Source: Micrococcaceae bacterium (GTDB lineage Bacteria; Actinomycetota; Actinomycetes; Actinomycetales; Micrococcaceae). Taken from it: DNA of 64,000 bases. The translations under genes were made by a program, and so were the position numbers. Positions 8,509 to 17,568 of the stretch are shown here, one piece after another; the first letter of the stretch is position 1, and every line of letters begins with the position of its first letter. The stretch spans positions 110,194-174,193 of the forward strand of contig JABXHI010000026.1 of NCBI GenBank assembly GCA_013393415.1, given 5' to 3'. The notes under the pieces are model-generated. The model did no database searches, was not told where the DNA came from, and saw only the letters and a list, made by a program, of their open reading frames with translations.

Positions 8509-9537
8509 CTAGCCTGTGATGGTTTGGCGTCCGCCATCATAGTCAGCAACGTCGGCATCCACATTGGCCTTCGCGGCGCGGGAACCAAACACCCAGGTAT
8601 ATACCCAGTACGCGGCGAGCACCAGCGCGCCGATGGCGATTTTCAATGCGGTGGGCAGTGGTGACGGGGTGACCAGGCCTTCAACCAGCCCGGAGATGAG
8701 CAGCACGCCGACCAGTCCGAGGCCCACCAGAATCAGTTGCCGTCCCCAGTAGGCCAGCGACTGCAGGCGCGTCGTACGTCCCGGAGCCACCCACGCCCAA
8801 AAGATCCGCAATCCGGCAGCCCCAGCGATGAAAATGGCGGTAAGTTCCATCAGTCCGTGCGGCAGAATGAACGCGAAAAACGTGTCGAGTTCGTCGTGCT
8901 TATGCATCAGTGCGGCAGAAGTACCCAATCCCTGCGCGTTGGCCCACAACACATAGGGCACAAAGAACCCGGTGATGCCGAATGCGACCTCTTGCAGGGC
9001 AATCCACGCGTTATTGACCCACACCAGGGTCGTAAAGGACGCGGCGGGGTTCTCCGAATAGTAATCCACAAAGTCTTCTTCGACGTATGCGAGCTGGGCT
9101 TCCTCAGGCAGCATGGCATCGAAAAATTGCGGGTTATTGGCGTACCACGTGCCATAGGCCAGCGCGATGGCCACAAATGCTGCCGCCAGGATGATCGTCA
9201 ACCACCGAATTTGATACAGCGCATAGGGCAGCTTGACGGCGAAAAACTCTTTGGCTCCGGCCACGGGTGACCCGGTGGCAGAGGTCAGTCTCGCCCTGGC
9301 CCGTGCGATGATCAAGGATAACCGGTTAGCATACGGTCCGTCGGGAGCCTGCGCTTGCACGATCGAGAGATGTGTCGAGGCGCGCCCATACAGCTCCACC
9401 AGTTCATCCACGTCGGCAGGACTCAGCCCGCGGTATCGTGCCAACTCGTCGAGCCGCTCCCAGTCAGGGCGATGAGTATTTGCGTACGCTTCCAGATCCA
9501 CGACGCCAACACTACTAGGATTAGGGGTTTGAAACAT
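8509..9537 (-). CDS. Stage II sporulation protein M (SpoIIM/DUF95) family
   Basis: About 342 aa. The likely start is ATG 9537 (MFQTPNPSSVG); upstream codons back to 9600 read like non-coding sequence. The N-terminal ~110 residues are helical and soluble (LDELARYRGLSPADVDELVELYGRAS). They are followed by membrane segments and the family signature FGITGFFVPYVLWANAQGLG, then FFAFILPHGLMELTAIFIAGAAGLRI. In non-sporulating actinobacteria the function is unknown; a membrane-remodelling or transport accessory role is guessed. Divergent from an RDD gene, a conserved pairing. Confidence 0.88.
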   Translation of the reverse strand: MFQTPNPSSVGVVDLEAYANTHRPDWERLDELARYRGLSPADVDELVELYGRASTHLSIVQAQAPDGPYANRLSLIIARARARLTSATGSPVAGAKEFFAVKLPYALYQIRWLTIILAAAFVAIALAYGTWYANNPQFFDAMLPEEAQLAYVEEDFVDYYSENPAASFTTLVWVNNAWIALQEVAFGITGFFVPYVLWANAQGLGTSAALMHKHDELDTFFAFILPHGLMELTAIFIAGAAGLRIFWAWVAPGRTTRLQSLAYWGRQLILVGLGLVGVLLISGLVEGLVTPSPLPTALKIAIGALVLAAYWVYTWVFGSRAAKANVDADVADYDGGRQTITG

Positions 9538-9614
9538 ATTATTGCCGCACCACAGCCGTCTACACTGGAGTCGCACGACCATCCAGGCGTCACAACTCAA
9601 TGAAAGGTCTGGGC

Positions 9615-10409
9615 ATGCAGGAACACACGATCACCGGCGAAGCAGTTGTCCTGAACATCCGAGCCGCAAACTTCATGCCGCGACTCGGTGCTGCCCTGAT
9701 GGACGCCTTCATCTATTTACTCGTGTGGGGCTTTGCGATGATCGGGCTGGCTCAGTTCACCCAGTTGTTCTCCGTTGACGTCGCCGCCGCCCAGGCCCTA
9801 TCGATACTTGCGATCGTCACCTTGATGTTCGCCATACCGTTTACGGTCGAGGGGCTGTCCAAGGGTCGATCCGTCGGCAAACTCGCGTTTGGTCTACGTG
9901 TTGTTCGCGACGATGCCGGAACCATTCGGTGGCGTCACGCATTCACTCGGTGCCTCACCGGCGTTTTTGAATTGTGGATGATGTTTGGCTCGGTCGCCAT
10001 CATCTGCTCGCTATTCAATAGGCAATCGAAGCGCCTCGGTGACATGATGGCCGGCACCTATGTGATCGTGGCCCGTGCACCGCAGCTGCCACCTACCATG
10101 CCCGATGTGCCACCCAACATGCAGGCCTGGGCGCAAGTCGCTGACGTCGGGCGGATACCTCCCGGGTTAGCCACACGAGTGAATACACTGATCCGCAATT
10201 CCGCGACCATGGATCCAAACGCCCTGGCCAACGTGTCGGGGCAGGTCTATAACCAACTTCTTGAATACGTCACTCCCGGTCCCCCGCCAGGAGTCGATCC
10301 GATGACATTTATGGTCGGGGTGATGGCCGAGCGCAGGAACCGCGACTACAATGTCTTGGCGCGACGCCGTGAACGTCGGCAACGTGATGCTAAGCATCTC
10401 GTGCGGTAA
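9615..10409 (+). CDS. RDD family membrane protein
   Basis: About 264 aa. ATG 9615 is preferred over ATG 9600 because AAAGG lies 8 nt upstream. The RDD domain has the conserved Arg in the first helix region (FMPRLGAALMDAFIY) and the pair of Asp residues, with KGRSVGKLAFGLRVVRDDAG after the second helix. A long soluble C-terminal tail of about 110 residues follows (QAWAQVADVGRIPPGLATRV...), ending in a basic cluster. RDD proteins are poorly characterised; some act in ion or compatible-solute transport. It ends in a clear terminator. Confidence 0.87.
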   Translation: MQEHTITGEAVVLNIRAANFMPRLGAALMDAFIYLLVWGFAMIGLAQFTQLFSVDVAAAQALSILAIVTLMFAIPFTVEGLSKGRSVGKLAFGLRVVRDDAGTIRWRHAFTRCLTGVFELWMMFGSVAIICSLFNRQSKRLGDMMAGTYVIVARAPQLPPTMPDVPPNMQAWAQVADVGRIPPGLATRVNTLIRNSATMDPNALANVSGQVYNQLLEYVTPGPPPGVDPMTFMVGVMAERRNRDYNVLARRRERRQRDAKHLVR

Positions 10410-10429
10410 CGCTCGTCTTCTGCAGAGAA

Positions 10430-10464
10430 CCCTGTTCCGGAAAATTTCTGGGACAGGGCTTTTT
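10430..10464 (+). terminator. Intrinsic terminator after the RDD gene
   Basis: CCCTGTTCC pairs with GGGACAGGG (one G-U pair), 11-nt loop, then CTTTTT. It starts 21 nt after the RDD stop. Confidence 0.8.
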
Positions 10465-10732
10465 CTTGTCTGGCCACTCCAGGTTCTGCCAATTCGGGGC
10501 CCGGTGACGCAGCTATCGATTGTTTCTCGGCATCTGTTCGCGTAGATACGTGAGCATTTTCCAGGTTTTGGGTGTTCTGCACCCGTGTCGTGTGCAGTGT
10601 GGAAAAGTCTGAACACGCTCGCAGGTTATCCACAAAACACGAGACACAACAGACACAAAAGATCAACATATGTTACACCACCTTCTTTAACATTAAAAGC
10701 TCTTAAATCGTCCAGCAAACAACGCCAAAGTA

Positions 10733-10761
10733 TTGCTAACAGTAGGGGTGGCAGGTAGAAT
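10733..10761 (+). promoter_or_regulatory. Candidate promoter of the DUF222-HNH gene
   Basis: TTGCTA, a 17-nt spacer, and TAGAAT (10756-10761) lie about 60 nt before the GTG start, at the end of a 400-nt gap that is visibly richer in A and T than the flanking genes. Confidence 0.5.
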
Positions 10762-10821
10762 AGAGACCAACACCACCGGCTATTGAACACCCAACGCTTT
10801 CAGAGTTGAGAGGAGTCTGTT

Positions 10822-13026
10822 GTGGACCACACCCCGATCTTGCCCAACATTGGTATCCCGTGTCCCACCGACCTCCTCAACCCCGAAAAGCTCGATGGTG
10901 CTTCCCTGGGTGAAGCCCTGCATGCAGCAGCGTTTATCTTGCAATATGCTGGCAAGAAAATGGCCAACCCCAGCACGTTCACCGAGGTCCCCACGTTCTC
11001 CCAGGGCGCTGGCTCGGACTGGTCTGGCTACCAGTCCCAAACCGGTGATGACACCAGTGACGACGATGCAGACAGTGCTGGGTCTTTGAAGACACCAGCC
11101 ACCGTGGTGCCACCAGAACGCTATTACGACTCGCTACCCGCGATTGGGGATATGTTGTCGCAAGTCACGCAGTCTACGGATGTGATGATGGCCAACTACG
11201 CCCGCTACTTCCAAGCCGCTGAACACGACCAAGTCACCTACTTCGGTGCACCCTTTGCCACCAGCGGCTTCACCGATGCCAAACACTATCTGCGCGACAC
11301 GATGAAACTCTCCGCGGCCACCGCGGCCAAGCATGTCGACCGGGCAGCGTATGTGACCCTGGCCCCTGGTAAGAACCCGGAAGAAGCCGCCAACCTGCCC
11401 GTCTTCGCGCGCATGGCCGCCGCATTTATCAACGGACGAATCCCAGCAGAAAATATCGACCGATTCATTGCCATGGACCAAGACTTAGTCGACTACGCCG
11501 CCAAAACCGGCCAAACCACCGACTATAAAAACGCGGTGTTGCAAGCCTTTGAACCCACCCTGGTCGAAACCGCCGAGACCTCCACCCCCGATGAAGTCTC
11601 CAGGGTGAAAAAGCGGTGGGTGGATCGTATTGCGCATGCTATGAACGCCGATGGGCCCTCACCCTCCCAAACGCTACGCAAACAGCCCGATAATGCGATC
11701 AAAACCCGGGATCACGCCGATGGCAGCGGCCACATCAGCATGCACGCCACCCCAGACCTGTATGCGCAATTCAAAAACTTCAAACTCCACATGCTCAACC
11801 ACCACGGCACCCCACCAGACCTCCCCGACGAAATCGCCGCACTGTTCCCCACCCAAAACAAAGGCGATAATGACGCAGAGGACGCAGCAGATAACACCGT
11901 AGAGCCAGCCGTGGCGACCAATACACCAGATGCTGCGCTGGCTTCCCAGTCAACCATTGGCGACACCGCCGCGGACAACCAGCGAACCGCGGTCGATGGC
12001 AATTGTGGAATCGCAACGCTCGAACCCATCACCGACAGTGATACTGCAGGTGCACACACTGATCCTGAGTCACTCCGAGAGACTGGCACCGATTCGCAGG
12101 AATCGCTTCCAACACGTCTAGAAGATACGGCTCCGTTGGGGCTCACCCCGGACAGTGAGCCACCGTTACCCAACCCGGATGCCATTGTCGCCGAAGACGA
12201 GCACGGTAACCCGATCACCGCCCAGCGGGTCAATGCCATTGATCAGATGAGCAACGGCCAGAAACTCGGAGCCATGCTCATCGGCATGTTCAACACCCTA
12301 CTGACCATGGACCCCACAGAGGCGGGCATCAAAAAATCCCACGGCTCCAGCGCACAACTAGTCTTGGTCCAAGATATCCAGACAGCTCACCACACCCTGG
12401 GCCTACCAGAACTACCGGCCGCAGTGCGACGGCCACCCGGAGTCGACGGCATCCTACCGCCAGTGATCACCGCACCCAACCCCAACAATTCCAGCCCACC
12501 AGACTGCCACAAATCCTCAGCCGATCATGATGATTTCGAACCACCACCCGATGACGATTTCATCTCACCACATGATGGGTACGTGAACCCAGTGGCCTGG
12601 ACCCCATATCAGTCAGAGGTCATCAACCACGGACCCATGCACCCCAAAGACGCCGAAATCCTGGCCTGCAACGCCGAACTCGTAGGCCAAATCTGGAACG
12701 GACCAGACACCGTACTGCACCAGAAACGCACCCACCGACTCTTCACCCCCACACAACGCCGCGCCATCCTCGCCCGTGACCGCGGATGCCAAGCCCCTGG
12801 CTGCACTGTGCCCGGCATCGATTCCGAAATTCACCACATCAAAGCATGGGAACACGGCGGCACCACCGACGAACCCAACGCCACCACGCTATGCGCGCAC
12901 CACCACGGGGCCATCCACATCGGCAAATGGCGCATCGTCAAACACCACGGCATGACGTTCTTCCAACCCGCCCCATGGCTCGACCCCTACCAACCCCTAC
13001 TCCGAAACGTCTACTGGAACACGTGA
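10822..13026 (+). CDS. DUF222 / HNH endonuclease (13E12-repeat family)
   Basis: 734 aa. It starts at GTG 10822 with GAGAGGAG upstream. A DUF222 domain covers roughly residues 60-280 (AKHVDRAAYVTLAP, FARMAAAFINGRIPAENIDRFIA). A long, poorly conserved acidic and Ser/Thr-rich linker occupies roughly residues 340-480. The HNH domain lies near residues 645-705: Cys656 and CxxxxC in RGCQAPGCTVPG, His671-His672 (EIHHIKAW), Asn in NATTLC, and His693-695. These genes are multicopy and often mobile-looking in Micrococcales and mycobacteria; their biological role is unsettled. The intact metal-binding residues suggest an active nuclease. There are no partner genes. Confidence 0.88.
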   Translation: MDHTPILPNIGIPCPTDLLNPEKLDGASLGEALHAAAFILQYAGKKMANPSTFTEVPTFSQGAGSDWSGYQSQTGDDTSDDDADSAGSLKTPATVVPPERYYDSLPAIGDMLSQVTQSTDVMMANYARYFQAAEHDQVTYFGAPFATSGFTDAKHYLRDTMKLSAATAAKHVDRAAYVTLAPGKNPEEAANLPVFARMAAAFINGRIPAENIDRFIAMDQDLVDYAAKTGQTTDYKNAVLQAFEPTLVETAETSTPDEVSRVKKRWVDRIAHAMNADGPSPSQTLRKQPDNAIKTRDHADGSGHISMHATPDLYAQFKNFKLHMLNHHGTPPDLPDEIAALFPTQNKGDNDAEDAADNTVEPAVATNTPDAALASQSTIGDTAADNQRTAVDGNCGIATLEPITDSDTAGAHTDPESLRETGTDSQESLPTRLEDTAPLGLTPDSEPPLPNPDAIVAEDEHGNPITAQRVNAIDQMSNGQKLGAMLIGMFNTLLTMDPTEAGIKKSHGSSAQLVLVQDIQTAHHTLGLPELPAAVRRPPGVDGILPPVITAPNPNNSSPPDCHKSSADHDDFEPPPDDDFISPHDGYVNPVAWTPYQSEVINHGPMHPKDAEILACNAELVGQIWNGPDTVLHQKRTHRLFTPTQRRAILARDRGCQAPGCTVPGIDSEIHHIKAWEHGGTTDEPNATTLCAHHHGAIHIGKWRIVKHHGMTFFQPAPWLDPYQPLLRNVYWNT

Positions 13027-13328
13027 AAAGCGACCCCGTCGTGAGCTCAAGCCGACTTCCACAAGTACTCACTGAATTCTCGACGTCATCAGCCGTCTCC
13101 CCTAGTCAAACCGCTCCGAAGAACACACCCAGGGCACTAATCTGGGGCACTAACCTCCTCGAAAACTTGGCCCGGTCCCAACCGTCACACGTTCACCCAA
13201 CCGCCGTCGCGGCCAGAATCGAATCAGCCGCAATCGAGCATTAACGCAGCTGCTGCAAAGCAGATCCGCAGGCGAATGGCAGACGCAACCTTCTCTACAG
13301 TGGTTATCCAAACCACTGCAGTTAACAG
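13027..13328. other. Non-coding stretch after the DUF222-HNH gene
   Basis: About 300 nt between the HNH gene and the ahcY terminator. I see no gene with a credible start, and no RNA motif. The region may contain the end of the mobile-like 13E12 unit, but no repeat boundaries are visible within this window. Confidence 0.5.
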
Positions 13329-13375
13329 AAAAACTGCCCCGGCATACTGCATGAAAGCAACACCGAGGCAGTTTT
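13329..13375 (-). terminator. Terminator of ahcY (possibly bidirectional)
   Basis: AAAACTGCC and GGCAGTTTT flank a 29-nt interior that adds a CGG/CCG pair. On the minus strand the stem ends in TTTTT, 11 nt after the ahcY stop. Confidence 0.75.
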
Positions 13376-13385
13376 GAGCTGATTT

Positions 13386-14927
13386 TTAGTAGCGGTAATG
13401 ATCCGGCTTATATGGACCCGCAATATCGACACCAAGGTACTCAGCCTGGGTCTTCGTTAACTCGGTTAGCTCGGCTCCTAGAGCACCTAAGTGCAGGCGA
13501 GCAACCTGCTCATCCAATAATTTCGGTAGCACGTGCACGCCAGTCTCATAGGTTTTACCGGTGATGGAACCGGTCCCACCTTCAGCATGGAACAACTCGA
13601 TCTGGGCAATGACCTGGTTCGTGAACGAAGCCGACATCACAAACGATGGATGTCCGGTCGCGTTCCCCAGGTTCAGCAAGCGTCCCTCCGAAAGAACAAT
13701 GATGGAACGCTCTTTATCAGTACCCTGATCAAACACCCACTCGTGAACCTGTGGTTTGATCTCAATCTTCTGCACGCCAGGTACCTGCCCCAGGCCAGCC
13801 ATATCGATCTCATTGTCAAAGTGCCCGACGTTGCCCACGATGGCTTTGTCCTTCATCGCCAGCATATCCTCGGCCATGATGATGTCACGGCCACCGGTGG
13901 TCGTCACGAAAATGTCACCGGTACCAACAACGTCCTCAAGACGCGCCACCTGATAGCCATCCATCGCAGCCTGCAACGCGATAATCGGGTCAATCTCGCA
14001 GACAATCACGCGGGCGCCCTGACCTCTCAGCGCATCAGCAGCGCCCTTTCCAACGTCCCCGTAACCCGCAATCACAGCGGTCTTGCCACCGATCAACACG
14101 TCGGTAGCACGCATGATGCCGTCAGGCAGCGAGTGACGGATGCCATACTTGTTGTCGAACTTCGATTTGGTAACCGAATCGTTGACGTTGATCGCGGGGA
14201 AGCGCAGCTCGCCGGACTCAAACATCTGGTTCAAACGCAGCACACCAGTCGTAGTTTCTTCGGTGACGCCACGCAGGTTATTGGCAACACGGGTCCAACG
14301 CTGATCATCGGCAGCCATCGAAGCCCGCAACGTTTCTAGGATGACCTTATATTCGTCAGGATCATCTTCGCTTGCAGCCGGAACCATGCCGACAGCTTCG
14401 AATTCAGCACCCTTATGTACCAACAGCGTGGCGTCCCCGCCATCATCGAGGATCATGTTCGGACCAAGCGCAGCGTCTTCTTCGGCACCTGGCCACAAGA
14501 AAATCTGCTCGGCGGCCCACCAGTACTGCTCTAGGGTCTCGTTCTTCCATGCGAAGACTGGCACACCATTGGGCCGCTGTGGGGTGCCGTCACCAACAAC
14601 GATCGCGGCTGCGGCCTCGTCCTGAGTGGAGAAAATATTGCACGACGCCCAACGAACCTCGGCCCCCAGAGCAACGAGGGTCTCAATGAGGACTGCGGTC
14701 TGGACGGTCATATGCAACGAACCTGCAATGCGGGCACCCTTGAGCGGCTGCGATTCACCGTATTGTTCGCGCAGTGCCATCAGGCCTGGCATTTCGTGTT
14801 CGGCTAACCGGATCTGGTGGCGGCCGGCTTCATGGGCGGTGATGTCGCGAATCGCGAAATCGAAGGCGGCGCCTGGAACAGTCGTTGTATTCGAAAAGGC
14901 CGGGTCTACGGCAGGCGTAATAGTCAT
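13386..14927 (-). CDS. ahcY: Adenosylhomocysteinase (SAH hydrolase)
   Basis: 513 aa. It hydrolyses S-adenosylhomocysteine to adenosine and homocysteine with bound NAD, closing the methyl cycle. Visible: [52 protein letters not shown], the NAD fold [18 protein letters not shown], and the family C-terminus ending KPDHYRY. Length fits the long actinobacterial form. ATG 14927 has no Shine-Dalgarno, but TAGTGT lies 7 nt upstream on the coding strand, so the mRNA may be leaderless. No SAH riboswitch is recognisable in the short upstream region. Confidence 0.96.
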   Translation of the reverse strand: MTITPAVDPAFSNTTTVPGAAFDFAIRDITAHEAGRHQIRLAEHEMPGLMALREQYGESQPLKGARIAGSLHMTVQTAVLIETLVALGAEVRWASCNIFSTQDEAAAAIVVGDGTPQRPNGVPVFAWKNETLEQYWWAAEQIFLWPGAEEDAALGPNMILDDGGDATLLVHKGAEFEAVGMVPAASEDDPDEYKVILETLRASMAADDQRWTRVANNLRGVTEETTTGVLRLNQMFESGELRFPAINVNDSVTKSKFDNKYGIRHSLPDGIMRATDVLIGGKTAVIAGYGDVGKGAADALRGQGARVIVCEIDPIIALQAAMDGYQVARLEDVVGTGDIFVTTTGGRDIIMAEDMLAMKDKAIVGNVGHFDNEIDMAGLGQVPGVQKIEIKPQVHEWVFDQGTDKERSIIVLSEGRLLNLGNATGHPSFVMSASFTNQVIAQIELFHAEGGTGSITGKTYETGVHVLPKLLDEQVARLHLGALGAELTELTKTQAEYLGVDIAGPYKPDHYRY

Positions 14928-14934
14928 GGTGACA

Positions 14935-14940
14935 ACACTA
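14935..14940 (-). promoter_or_regulatory. -10 box of ahcY (leaderless type)
   Basis: TAGTGT on the minus strand, 7 nt before the ATG, no Shine-Dalgarno in between. Confidence 0.4.
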
Positions 14941-15000
14941 CTTGCTGAAACCGTTTCGGGCAGTCAGCATGCAACGCGAAGTCACATAGTCGCCGGGATA

Positions 15001-15384
15001 TTATTCGGGACGCAACAGGCGCAAATTGTTCGGCTGTTCGGCCATGAGTTCCGGACGGGTTGGTGCCACGGAGCGATCAACCTGCTGGATGGTTCCCGAG
15101 CTCGCGTCGGCGGGTTCATCCTCGTCCTCGGGGGCGTTCACAGCGTTGGCGACAGCGAGGAGATCATCGGTGTCCTCGTCAAGCTCGGCTGTCAGGCGCA
15201 AGAATTCCCAGCCCACCGGAGCGGTAAATTGTTGGGCGTGCTTGGCGCATAAATCATGGGCGTGGGGTTCGGCACGTTGCGACATTGGTCCGAGCACGAC
15301 GGTCGATTCCGCGTAGTTAAACGTCAGCGTTGCTGCGGCTGGATTGGAGCAAGCGGTCTTGGTGCATATTCGTTGAGTTCCCAC
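15001..15384 (-). CDS. DUF3499 family protein
   Basis: 127 aa, start GTG 15384. It matches the actinobacterial DUF3499 pattern: ICTKTACSNPAAATLTFNY, STVVLGPMSQRAEPHAHDLC and HAQQFTAPVGWEFLRL. The paired Cys and the His-Asp-Leu-Cys segment suggest a small zinc-binding fold. The C-terminal ~55 residues are acidic and low complexity. Function unknown. TACACT lies 8 nt before the GTG, so its transcript may have almost no leader. It is divergent from the metallopeptidase-like gene, as in related genomes. Confidence 0.85.
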   Translation of the reverse strand: MGTQRICTKTACSNPAAATLTFNYAESTVVLGPMSQRAEPHAHDLCAKHAQQFTAPVGWEFLRLTAELDEDTDDLLAVANAVNAPEDEDEPADASSGTIQQVDRSVAPTRPELMAEQPNNLRLLRPE

Positions 15385-15422
15385 AACAGGTCAGTGTACA
15401 GCACGGGTGAAAGTGGGGTTGT

Positions 15423-15428
15423 TATGGT
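15423..15428 (+). promoter_or_regulatory. -10 box of the metallopeptidase-like gene
   Basis: TATGGT, exactly 6 nt before GTG 15435. Confidence 0.35.
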
Positions 15429-15434
15429 TGGGGT

Positions 15435-15791
15435 GTGGCTGGATTCTTTTCACGCGAACGGCACGGTCGGCGAACATATGCTGCGAACCGGTTTGATCAC
15501 GCGTTGGGTATCGCGCATCGCTGGTTTCTTGACCAGGTCGGTGCGGTCGCGTCCATTCAATATGTGACGGCACCTGCGGATATGGATTGGTGGCAGCAGG
15601 ATACGACTCCTCCGTTGATCACCGGCGGTCTCACCGAATCCGGCGCCGTCACGTTGACCTTGCATCGCAAATTTATTGAGCTCAGAGTCATTGACGAATC
15701 GCTGTTGCCCGAGATGCTCTATGAGTTATTGATCGGTGAATGGGCGGCGCTGACTGGCCAGTCAATGGCTGAGATTGATCCGAACTTCTAG
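15435..15791 (+). CDS. Metallopeptidase family (zincin-like) protein, degenerate active site
   Basis: 118 aa, start GTG 15435. N-terminus is basic (SRERHGRR), then a domain like the small actinobacterial 'metallopeptidase family' proteins encoded next to DUF3499: PLITGGL, LHRKFIELRV, LLPEMLYELLIGEWAALTG and the closing AEIDPNF. In true zincins the helix carries HExxH; here the equivalent helix reads YELLIGEWA, with no zinc ligands, so protease activity is unlikely. A structural or binding role is inferred from family placement and synteny. Confidence 0.65.
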   Translation: MAGFFSRERHGRRTYAANRFDHALGIAHRWFLDQVGAVASIQYVTAPADMDWWQQDTTPPLITGGLTESGAVTLTLHRKFIELRVIDESLLPEMLYELLIGEWAALTGQSMAEIDPNF

Positions 15792-15804
15792 TACCGACGC
15801 GCTC

Positions 15805-17568
15805 TTAGTATCCCAAGCGTACGGGCAAGCCAGATCCGGTTTCGCTGACGGTATTGACCGGCATGGCCGAAATTCCGGCCGAAGAGTCGACCATGACTCC
15901 GGCATGCACGGCGTTCGAACCGGTTTCGACCAGGTATGCGGAGGCTTCTTCGTCAACGGTTACCGCGGAATCTGCTGCTATTTCTTGGGTAAATTCTTCG
16001 CCCATCTGGCCCTCGGCATCCACGGGTGTGATGGTCACGGTGTCGTCTTCGGACGAGGTAAGCACCAGCTGTGATTCCGGTTCGGCCACCGACGGTAACG
16101 CGACCATGGTTTCGCCGCGGATGGGTGCTGTCGATGGCATGTAGGCGGTATCGATGGCCGAGGTGTTGCCGGTGGCGTCCTCGTTATCGCCGGCCGGATT
16201 GTATGCCAGTGATGTCGCGGAGGCCGCCACGGTAGCGTCGGCATCGATTTCTACCGAGTAGGTTCCGGGTTCAACACCGCTCAGATCGACCGTGGTGGTT
16301 GCACCCGGTGCCAATTCGATAGCGGAGGCTTTTGTTGGCAGATCGACGGGGCCGTCGGGTCCGCGCAGGGTGATGGTCGCCGAGGCAGCGGAACCGGTTG
16401 AGGCCACGTGCAGAGTTGGGCTTTGACCGTCGAGCCCGGAACCGTCGGCAATGTCTGCGGCGTCATCATCAATGGTGAGTCCCGGGATGACGACGTTGGA
16501 GCCCGTGGTGGCCGCCTGCAGGGTGTCGACGCCCGCCGGGACGATGCCGTCCAACCGGTGCTGTTGAATATCTGCGCTGACGGGGCCACCCGATGACGAA
16601 ACTTGCACGGCCACCGAGTTTTCGCCCGGGGCCAGACCTGCCACGAGCATGGATTGGGTTTGGCCCGGGGCCAGGACGATGCCGGATGCGCCGGAGGCAT
16701 CAATCGGACCGTCTTCGCCATAGACCGTGAGATTGACGGTCGAGTTGGTTGCCGACGGGTTGCTGACGGTCACAACCGAGGTGGTGCCGGTGGTGGTGGT
16801 CGCCCCGGGGAGCCAGTGTTGGTGGGCGGCAGATCCACAGGCGGCCACGGACATACCGGCGAGGTCACCGTCGGTGGCGGCATACTGTGCCGACGCTGCC
16901 GCGGTACCCGGACTACCGCCGACGGGTTCGGTGGCCAGTGCGATGGGTAGGCCGGATTCGTCGGGGTCGGAGATGACTTCGTAGTGGGCGTTATTGGCGA
17001 CGGTACCATCGGTCGCGGCGGTGGCCGGTGGGCCCTGCTGTGTTTCTTCATCCAGCGACTCGGTGATTTGGGTGGTCGAGGGTTGCTCGGCCGGGTCTGT
17101 TTCCGTCGCGTAGTAGGAGATGCCCGGGATGTTGCCGGCCAGATCGGATGTGGCGGCGACGGCCAGTGCCGAGACTGCGTCGGAGGAGTCGGGTGAGAAG
17201 TCGAGGTCCCCGCCATCTTCGGAGCCTTCGGGCAGCATCGGCATCCCGGGGCACACACTGTAGGTCGGGGTGGCGGGCAGTTGCGCGGCCTGGGCTGCGG
17301 TGTTCATGTCGGGGGCATCGGGTGCCCAGAGACTGCCCGCGGCGGTGATGGCTGCGACGGCGGCCACGGCACCGAGTCCAAACACGACCGCGGCGCGTTT
17401 GGAGGGCCCTTTTTTGTCGAGGCGACGCAAGGCTGCTTCGCGGCGGCGTGCGCGTGCGGTCGAGCCCTTGTCTGCGGCGGTTGAGCCCGAGTGCGAGCTT
17501 GTCTGGTCCGGTGTTTCGTCGGGCGTGTGCTCGTCGGTGGTTTCGTCCGGGGTGTTTTCGTCAGTCAT
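15805..17568 (-). CDS. DUF5719 family exported protein
   Basis: About 587 aa. Start ATG 17568 (MTDENTPDE), with GGAGGG four nt upstream; the start lies inside the last codons of the glycosyltransferase (ATGACTGA, 8-nt overlap), so translation is probably coupled. A cytoplasmic acidic/basic N-terminus of ~75 residues precedes one hydrophobic segment (AAVVFGLGAVAAVAAIT). The rest is predicted extracytoplasmic, with repeated beta-type segments such as VVTVSNPSATNSTVNLTVYG and LAPGENSVAVQVSS. DUF5719 proteins occur with a GT2/membrane glycosyltransferase and WhiB in many actinobacteria, pointing to a shared cell-envelope job. Exact role unknown. Confidence 0.82.
   Translation of the reverse strand: MTDENTPDETTDEHTPDETPDQTSSHSGSTAADKGSTARARRREAALRRLDKKGPSKRAAVVFGLGAVAAVAAITAAGSLWAPDAPDMNTAAQAAQLPATPTYSVCPGMPMLPEGSEDGGDLDFSPDSSDAVSALAVAATSDLAGNIPGISYYATETDPAEQPSTTQITESLDEETQQGPPATAATDGTVANNAHYEVISDPDESGLPIALATEPVGGSPGTAAASAQYAATDGDLAGMSVAACGSAAHQHWLPGATTTTGTTSVVTVSNPSATNSTVNLTVYGEDGPIDASGASGIVLAPGQTQSMLVAGLAPGENSVAVQVSSSGGPVSADIQQHRLDGIVPAGVDTLQAATTGSNVVIPGLTIDDDAADIADGSGLDGQSPTLHVASTGSAASATITLRGPDGPVDLPTKASAIELAPGATTTVDLSGVEPGTYSVEIDADATVAASATSLAYNPAGDNEDATGNTSAIDTAYMPSTAPIRGETMVALPSVAEPESQLVLTSSEDDTVTITPVDAEGQMGEEFTQEIAADSAVTVDEEASAYLVETGSNAVHAGVMVDSSAGISAMPVNTVSETGSGLPVRLGY

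Noticed and set aside
10626..10634. TTATCCACA, a perfect DnaA box, as a replication origin
   Set aside because: Single box, no cluster, no dnaA/dnaN/gyrB genes nearby. Coincidence or a minor DnaA site.
14928..15000. SAH riboswitch upstream of ahcY
   Set aside because: The 73-nt gap shows no match to the known conserved core, and the -10 box 7 nt before the ATG leaves no room for a leader.
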